The translations under genes and the position numbers were made by a program. The notes below the pieces were generated by a model. It made no database searches. It was not told the DNA's origin and was given only the letters and a program-made list of their open reading frames with translations. From Podarcis raffonei (Eukaryota > Chordata > Lepidosauria > Squamata > Lacertidae): DNA of 64,000 nucleotides. The stretch is from NCBI RefSeq assembly GCF_027172205.1, contig NC_070614.1, positions 33,222,001-33,286,000 on the forward strand, read 5' to 3'. Shown piece by piece: positions 57,181-64,000 of the stretch (the stretch's first letter is position 1; every line of letters starts with the position of its first letter).

Positions 57181-60126
57181 CCAAATATAAAATAAGAGTT
57201 AGAGTAAAAAGAAAAACAACCATGAAACAACTATGACAATAACAAATGTATTGTACTCATCTACATGCTTTCAAGTATCAAATTAAAACCATAAGGTATT
57301 CTAGTTTGAAGAAATGTAACCTGGTGAAATTAAGAAAGTAAGACACTGTATCTAAAATAGCAAGAACTAAATTTTTGCAATATTTTGGAATAGTAAAAGT
57401 GCTTTGGAAACTGCTCCCTGTGGCTATTGGAGTAATTTCCTTGGCACAGAAACAATATCATCAAGATGAACTAAAAAGTAGCACTTTAATAATGCACTTT
57501 TAAATTTAAAAGTATGAATAACAAATGGGGTCATGTTTGCAAATCCATTAGGAAGTCGCTTTTGATTTCATGTTTTCCCTCCAGAGCGTTTTAAGTTGTA
57601 GAAACAAAGTCAGGTTTGCCCTTTTGTAAAATGGGAATAGGCTGGAAACAATTGGAGGAATGAAGCATGGCGGCATTTCTAAAATATAATATGAAATCTA
57701 ATATTGAAAGAGTCAGAAGATTGGAAGTGCAGGGAAGAGGGCATATATAGTGGCAAAGGATGAGAGGGAACAAAATGTGGAAAGAACAGGAGTAACATAA
57801 TATAACAAGAGCACAACCTACTATGTTGTTATTCTGCAGAAATCCTACAGAAATGTACACAATCTATTTATTTCTGTGGAGTGTCTGGTGGAAAGGCTAT
57901 TAGTGATTACTTAACGGGAACATAACACAGGGACATAATTCAGAAAGCAAAAATAAACAGTAGTCCAAATACTGTGGGGATACCACTTTTCCCCATAAAG
58001 TAAAAATAGTTACTTAATCACAAAGCTGCATAATGGTGAATGTCACCTGAACTTATTAAAGAGGAAGAAAGAAATGTTTCCTTACATAGGTTCATCAATC
58101 AATACATGTATAGGCTGTTCCTCAAAAGACAGGTGAAAGTAGTGAAAGTAGACTTGAGAAATAATCTCACCGATGACAAGGTCTCCTGGCTGGTGAAATT
58201 TATGAGGTATAGGGAGGGGATCGTCAAGTGTACTGCAGTTAATAGAATGTGTATTGCCTATGTGTATGACACACCAGTATGAGCAGCAACACCACCACCT
58301 GTATAATCCCATTGACAAAGGATGCCCTCCAAATACAGATTTTCATGCTTCCACCTACAGCATTATATATGGCTTTTATCTGTTTTGCTACATAGTCACT
58401 TGAATGGTGGATGATTTTGTTGTTGTTAGGGAATCTCTGCATTAGTATCTTGGTCATTGACATAATGGCTCCTTTTTTTGTCAGTTTCCCTGATCAGAAC
58501 ATTCACTGATTTATACTCTAAGCATGAGTGAGAAGTATAAGCTTTTAGTACTCTTTTTCTCTTTCAATATCTTTGTTTTTATCTATTCAGCTGCAGGTAT
58601 CAATAGCTTTGTGGTACTATGCAAGAGTTACCTTCAGAATTCTCAAATTCTGTAAATCAGAATTGTTGTAAAAAATAGTTGATGATGGAGATACCTGATG
58701 AAGAGTGAACAAAACATTTGTCTAATAAGAGCATCGGGAGAAGGAATGAAGAATAGAGATACCCACAGTATACATATTTCTGTTTAAAAAATAATGGTGG
58801 AGTCAGTTGATGGAAACACGCTGAAACAACAATACAATAGAGCTCTGTCAATGCCTAGATCCAGTTCTGAACAACACAAGGCTCTAATATCTCTTTTCAG
58901 ATGTTCATTGTTGATCTCTGGATATCTTTTGCATAAGACAATGCAAACCAATAATTTTGATAATGATAGGGAAGAAAATTGTTTTCCCAGTGTCCTGCTG
59001 GCTTCTGAAGTTACATCATGCATGAACAAAATGCTACAACTCTCTCCTTCAATAGTCTACATCCTCCCCTCCGCCCTGTTTGCATGATAGTCAATAGTTG
59101 GTGGGACTCAGTTGACAGGACCAGGCTCCCTGTGTCCCGAACTTGACTTTAGTTCACCCACAGTTCATTCACATTTCTCATAACTTGAAGGATGGTTACA
59201 TCTCTTTTAAGAGAGTGCGCCTAATTACTGAATGTTCCTTTTATTGTTATTGCTATTATTTTTTGTTATTATTAAAATATTTATGCAGTATTATTTATAT
59301 GCATTACAAAATATTAGTATGGGGAACCTAAGTCTCAGGTCAAATGTAGCTTTCAGTTCCAGATGCTCTCCTCACACTTTAATGAATTTATCCAACCCTA
59401 TGTTCTTGTTCTTTATTTGTCCTTCTGTTACAATTGCACTTTTGAAATTGTTTGGACCTTCTCTGACTTTGTGTTTACAGTCCTTATCCAAACTCTGTGG
59501 AGAAGTGATGTGAGTTGTGTTCTGTTTTAGACATGTCTGCATTTACTGCAGGGGTGTGGGGCCTTCTTCAGCCAGATGGCCACACTCCCATCTGGGCAAT
59601 CTTTTGGGAGCCAGAGGCAAAAGAGAGCACAGCAATTAATGTAAATATTATTTTTGTACAATAGGCTGGTTTTTATATACATTCACACACCCCTCTTGAC
59701 CCACCATCAAGGTAAACAAGAGGCATTATCAAGCTTCAGAGACACATTCAAGCCAGGCAAAAACAAAAAAGAAGGGCGTGCGAGGAGTGTGGCCTTAGAA
59801 GCAAGACTTTTTATAGCCACCTCGGCATATCCTGAGGTTGGCAATTGCTGTCCTAGATCCTCTGACCTAGAATTGGGGACAGGTTGAGGGCATGGAATTG
59901 ATTTTACAGCTCCAATGACACAGCATGGGGAATTAGATAAAAGTAATGGCTGATATTAAGATAGAATACATGTGCCGGTTTCTTCTGAAACTGATAGGCT
60001 GCCCAGAGAGACTTGTTTCGCTATGATAGAAACATCTTCACTTCATTAACAGTTGTAGGGGAAGGAGAAGAGGTACAATGTTCCTCTCCCATTTGGGACA
60101 GATCTCATCCATGCTACCCCATGCTG

Positions 60127-60410
60127 GCCCAGTGTTGTGGGCCCAGGCACAATGGAGCCAGTGGCAGAAGGGGTGCACATGCAACACAAGATGAAATATG
60201 GCCACAACTTTATTGATTACAGATGTCAGAAGGTTTGTTGTAGGCATTGAAGGTATATCCTGAAATCAGTTAGCCAGATTGCTGGTTGATGGTTAGATGA
60301 TGGGGTTCAGCAAGATTAATTGTTGCCCTTTGAATTGCACTGCATCTGGGTGACCTACCAAGATCACCATGAGGGGATGCTAAGGCCTGTCAGCCCTTGA
60401 GCTGAGTATC
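60127..60410 (-). mobile_element. Old Ngaro/DIRS-type terminal remnant, block D copy
   Basis: Counterpart of 43590-43860, with GGCCACAACTTTATTGATTACAG at 60200-60222 and GTAGGCATTGAAGG after it. No coding part. Confidence 0.55.
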
Positions 60411-60635
60411 TGCACATATAGCTAAAAAATCAAGTAGCAATCAGCTGGGGAGGAGGGGGCTTGTCTAGCAGAATGTAGGTGGGCAGACACACTGGGTGAA
60501 ATGTGTGTGTCTCAGCTCTACTTGCAAGAATTCTCTGAGACATGTTTACTTGAACATACACCTATGCAAAATTTCTCAATATATCTCTGCCAGATCAACA
60601 TAGGAGCAGAATGAAGTGGGTATAATAAATTCAGT

Positions 60636-60700
60636 CTCACAGTTCTTCAGCTAGGCCCAACACAATGATGTAGCCTAAAGAGCGAATGGTGCAACCCAGA
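60636..60700 (-). pseudogene. Relic of the 3' end of a V2R 7TM exon beyond V2R-7
   Basis: AGTTCTTCAGCTAGGCC, ATGATGTAGCCTAAAG and GGTGCAACCCAG follow the order of the end of exon 6. It is the block D counterpart of the relic at 44120-44200 and lies about 200 bp beyond the V2R-7 stop, before the GATA repeat. Confidence 0.5.
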
Positions 60701-60754
60701 AAAACAGAATATGAGGATGTAATAAAGATAACCTTTACCAAAAAATATAGGTGA

Positions 60755-60788
60755 TAGAGATAGATAGATGATAGATAGATAGATAGAT

Positions 60789-60834
<46 letters not shown>

Positions 60835-60860
60835 GATAGATATAGATGGTAGATAGATTT
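60755..60860. repeat. GATA microsatellite beyond V2R-7
   Basis: A run of GATA units with a few interruptions, just before the V2R-7 stop region. It is the unsplit counterpart of the array holding the CACTGG transposon. Confidence 0.9.
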
Positions 60861-60890
60861 GGAGCAGAATGAAGACATAGATATATGCTT

Positions 60891-63564
60891 TCATTTTATT
60901 TTCCTTATTAATTGCTCCTTGTTGTTTAGCTCAGGTCTCAAAATAATGACATAACATTTAGGAGAAAAAATGCAACACAGTAACCCAGAACTGGAAGACA
61001 AGATGGAGAAGACTTCCACAGCTACCATGTATTTTCCTTTGGTGCTCAAGTACGTTGGAACAAAAGTCAGCCAAACACTGCAAAACACCAACATGCTGAA
61101 AGTGATAAATTTAGCCTCGTTGAAACTGTCAGGTAACTTTCTGGCCAGGAAAGCCATAATAAAGCTAATAAGGGCCAGGAAACCCATATAGCCCAAGACA
61201 CAATAAAACATGGTAGCTGAACCTTCATTACATTCTAGTATGATTTCTGCCTTTGCTGAGTGCATGTCTTTGTCTGGAAAAGGAGGGGAAGTACTTAACC
61301 AAAGAGTACATATGGCAACTTGAAGAAAGGAGCAGGAAAGGATGGTAGAATTTGTCAACCTTTTCCCTATCCATTTTCTCATTTTTGAACCTGGCTTCGT
61401 TGCCATAAATGCCATAACCACGGTGATGGTTTTTGCCAAAATGCTGGAAAGGGCCACAGAGAATATGAAAGCAAACACTGTTTGTCTGAGAAGGCAGATC
61501 ACATTTCCGGGCTTCCCAATAAAGAGTAAGGAGCTGAGGAAGCAAAGGAGGAGGGAGATGAGCAGGATGTAGGTGAGGTTCCGGTTGTTGGCTTTAACTA
61601 TTGGGGTCTCCTTGTGCTTCATAAAAATTCCAAGAACTAAAGCTGTTATCAATGAGAAAGCAATAGTCAAGATGGCTAAGATGATCCCTAAATCTTCTTT
61701 GTAAGAGAGGAAACTTAGAACTTTAACAATGCATTTAGTTTGGCCCTTGTTTGGATGTTGGTCTTCTGGACATTTGATACAGGCATCCATATCTGAAAAA
61801 TGAAAAAGAATGGTTCAAATATTTCTATAGGTTGACATACATAATTATAGAAATTACAAATTCCAATAATCCATTTAGGGTAAATTTTGCTGTTGATGGC
61901 TTTTTCTTCCTCTTTTTAAAAAGTGAGTCAGAAATTCTTGTTGATGTACTCCAAATAATCAAGAGATCAACTAGTAAAGTACAATCAATAGAGTAAACCA
62001 CAGTAGTGGTTTTTTGAGGTGAAGCAGCCAGAACTCTACACAGTATTTCAAATACAGCCACACCAAATATTTGTATGATAACACTTTGGTATCTGCAGTT
62101 TATTGTGAAACCCTTTCCCCGCCTATTCTGGAAAAGTGTAACATCTATCTGAAGCATAATAGCTGAACAAAAGCAACTGAAGTTTAAAAGTAGCTCTGCT
62201 TGTTTGGAAGCCTGTAACATCCATTAGAATTAGTATAATTATTCCTAGGGTAACTTTTTCCTAATAGAACATTGCCTCCTGATAAATCTTTTGTTTTATC
62301 AGCTTTGTTATGTTAAATAAATCTTTCTTATTTGTTCTACTCCAAGAATCTAAGATTTTCCTCATACAAAATCCAAAAGATAACCTGTGGTGCTTAAAAA
62401 TATATTTATAGGAGTCATATGGAGTCAGGGGTTGCCACAATCGGTGGAAGTGGTGAGATTACGTGTAAAGGGAATTGGAGGTTGCTTGTGCGTAAAGGGT
62501 GCTGCAGCTCTAGGCAACGTTGCCTGGCTAAACCTTTCCCTGGCTGGACAGCCCTTTCTCCATGGCTGTGTCAGTCGCTGGCAGAATCCGTCAGTGGGCG
62601 TTTTCTGAACTTCTTCCAACATAAAAACTCTTTGACCCCAAGTCTCCTCCTAGCCTCTCTGCGCGGAAGTCTCCTGCGCAGAGTGGGCGTGCCCAACGGA
62701 GGTCCTGGGCTCTCCCCGCTGCTCTCTGTGGAAGAGTCTTGGAGCCCTCTCTCCGCAGTCTCCCCTTGCTTCCTGGTGTCCCTCCTATTTCCTTCCTCAA
62801 AGGAAGTTTGCCCTCTCTCCCTGCTGGTCCCTTCTCCTGCATCATTAGGGAGCCTTACCTCCACTCTAGGCTCCGATGGCAGTTCCCTGACATTACGCTT
62901 CATTTGTTACGATTCAGGTATATGTTACAGGTTTCTAGACTAGATGGAAAATGCTCAGCTTATTTGGAATTATTTTACTTCAGTTCCTTAAGTTAAAGTA
63001 GTTGCATGTTACAGCTTAATAATTTGGTTCTTAAACAAGCTCCATACACAACTTCCTTCACAGCTAAATACTTTGGTTCTTAAACAAGGTGGTATTTTCT
63101 GTCAGTTACCCAACCTTTTAACAATCACACTCCTGAGGTACTCCAAATAGTATCACAGATCCAGGGGATCACCACACACCCTCTTAACTGGTTTGGGAGT
63201 CTTTTTCTAGACGATCTTTCCAATCCCAACTTGGATGGCTTTAAAAGTGAATTGGAGAAATTGATGAAGATTAGGAGTATCAATGATTACTACAGTTGGA
63301 GACAGTGTGCTTCTGAATACCAGCTGCTGGAAATGACTGGAACGAGGAGTGTTCTTGTGCTTGGGTCGTACGTCTCAAATCAAATACAGTAAATTTACAA
63401 AAGATGAATGATATCACATTACATAATTGTCTCTTACCCTTCTGGCCAGATATCATTCCTTCTGGGCATGGAGCACAGTCATAACAGCAAAATTTCTCTC
63501 CCTCCTTCTTTTTCCTACTATAGCCAGGATAGCAGTTGTCATTGCACATGGAAAGGGGCAGCAC
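60891..63564 (-). CDS. V2R-7: vomeronasal type-2 receptor, exons 5-6 only (gene continues off the right edge)
   Basis: Exon 5 is 63438-63564 (127 bp; acceptor ATATTCAG, donor AAGG|GTAAGAG) and encodes the linker with CNDNC, KFCCYDC and CPEGM. Exon 6 is 60891-61792 (acceptor TTTTTCAG) and encodes the end of the linker ([10 protein letters not shown]) and the seven-transmembrane domain ending LIRKIK. Both are open and in compatible phase (G|AT split codon). Exons 1-4 must lie beyond base 64000: in V2R-5 exon 4 is about 330 bp upstream of exon 5, and here fewer than 440 bp remain. Intron 5 (61793-63437) is unlike that of V2R-5, although exon 6 is almost the same. It holds a GC-rich segment described separately. 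Confidence 0.87.
62380..62940. other. GC-rich unclassified insert in V2R-7 intron 5
   Basis: The composition is much richer in G and C than the flanking intron, with CGCGGAAGTCTCCTGCGCAG forming a near-palindrome at about 62661-62680. Frames are open on both strands (up to 174 codons on the plus strand) but show no domain. It has no counterpart in V2R-5 intron 5. It is probably the 5' region or LTR-like end of a transposable element, and the family is unknown. Confidence 0.4.
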
Positions 63565-64000
63565 CTGAATATAATAGTATAAAACGGGGATTAGTGCTCT
63601 TCATTCATTCAGCTCTTTGATGAGACTTACGTTGGTAGAACCAGTTGGCCCAACTTCCCCTTCCATGCTTTTGCCATTAATTACTCTCCACATCAGGCTG
63701 AATGTCTCATGAGAAGCCTTCCTTTCCGAATATTTACTCATGTCCACCCTGTTGGCTCTGTGTGTGGTTTAGAACCCTACAATGTGTAAACTGAAACACA
63801 GTCAAAACTTGCCCTTCTCCACATTTTGTGAAGTTCTCCAACCAAATAATGTGCACCAAAATGCATAACTGTTAAAGTGCACAATAATATAGAGTACAGA
63901 AAATGTACATAAATGTGTATATTAGTGGAAATAGCATACAGATATGCATACAAAATGTTTATACTACAAGAAATATATAGTAAAATGTATATATGAAATA

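Larger units (their letters stand above)
55257..58346 (-). pseudogene. V2R-6: chimeric, truncated V2R pseudogene
   Basis: This is a decayed copy of V2R-4. Exon 1 (58086-58346) has one extra base near 58260 compared with V2R-4, which shifts the frame just after the signal peptide. Exon 2 (56790-57081) is open and nearly identical to exon 2 of V2R-4. Exon 3 starts normally at 55634 but keeps only about 230 bp. Near 55395-55403 it is joined directly to the last part of a 7TM exon (55257 to about 55395, the TM7 region and the PKCYII motif). The remainder of exon 3, exons 4 and 5 and most of exon 6 are gone. The simplest reading is one deletion that joined two exons of the same orientation. It cannot encode a receptor. 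Confidence 0.85.

Noticed and set aside
62419-62943. Plus-strand ORF of 174 codons in a GC-rich region
   Set aside because: Low stop frequency follows from GC content. Three other frames are also open, and there is no domain or conserved motif.

Overview
The window is nuclear DNA of a squamate reptile, most likely a lizard. The evidence is an array of vomeronasal type-2 receptor (V2R, family C GPCR) genes together with squamate-type repeats: CR1, L2, L1 and R4-like LINEs, tRNA-derived SINEs, hAT-like and TA-flanked MITEs, and Ngaro/DIRS-type elements. All real host genes lie on the minus strand, so each gene reads from high to low coordinate. The species cannot be named from the sequence.

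Seven V2R units are present, in the six-exon layout usual for the family: exon 1 signal peptide and N-terminus, exons 2-4 Venus-flytrap ligand-binding domain, exon 5 cysteine-rich linker, exon 6 seven-transmembrane domain. From left to right they are V2R-1 (exons 1-2 only, runs off the left edge, 642-2487), V2R-2 (8159-17479), V2R-3 (19645-27564), V2R-4 (30619-37380), V2R-5 (46322-51402), V2R-6 (chimeric pseudogene, 55257-58346) and V2R-7 (exons 5-6 only, runs off the right edge, 60891-63564). In V2R-2 to V2R-5 I placed all six exons with AG acceptors and GT donors. Exons 2, 4 and 5 are exactly 292, 228 and 127 bp in each, and the summed coding lengths are multiples of three (877, 883, 890 and 887 aa). 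These four look functional.

The array grew by block duplication. Block A (1-3793 plus 8100-9914) is a copy of block B (14610-21398), and block C (about 33.8-47.2 kb) is a copy of block D (about 55.4-61.8 kb). Two block edges fall at the 5' side of exon 5 or exon 6, so receptors share almost identical transmembrane halves while their ligand-binding halves differ. Smaller exon relics (about 30.07-30.27, 44.13, 55.09-55.15 and 60.64 kb) record older copies.

The paired blocks act as before/after pictures for later insertions: a hAT-like MITE (54-235), a SINE (about 1479-1800), an endogenous retrovirus with a long env frame (5566-8099), a 4.4-kb Ngaro-like retrotransposon with recombinase and SGNH-hydrolase parts (38393-42820), two short relatives of it (15765-16622, 18053-18845), and a 1.9-kb DNA transposon with CACTGG termini, 3-bp TAA target duplications and a nearly open transposase-like frame (44318-46231). 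The last is the best candidate for something poorly described. No CRISPR, rRNA or genuine tRNA genes were seen.
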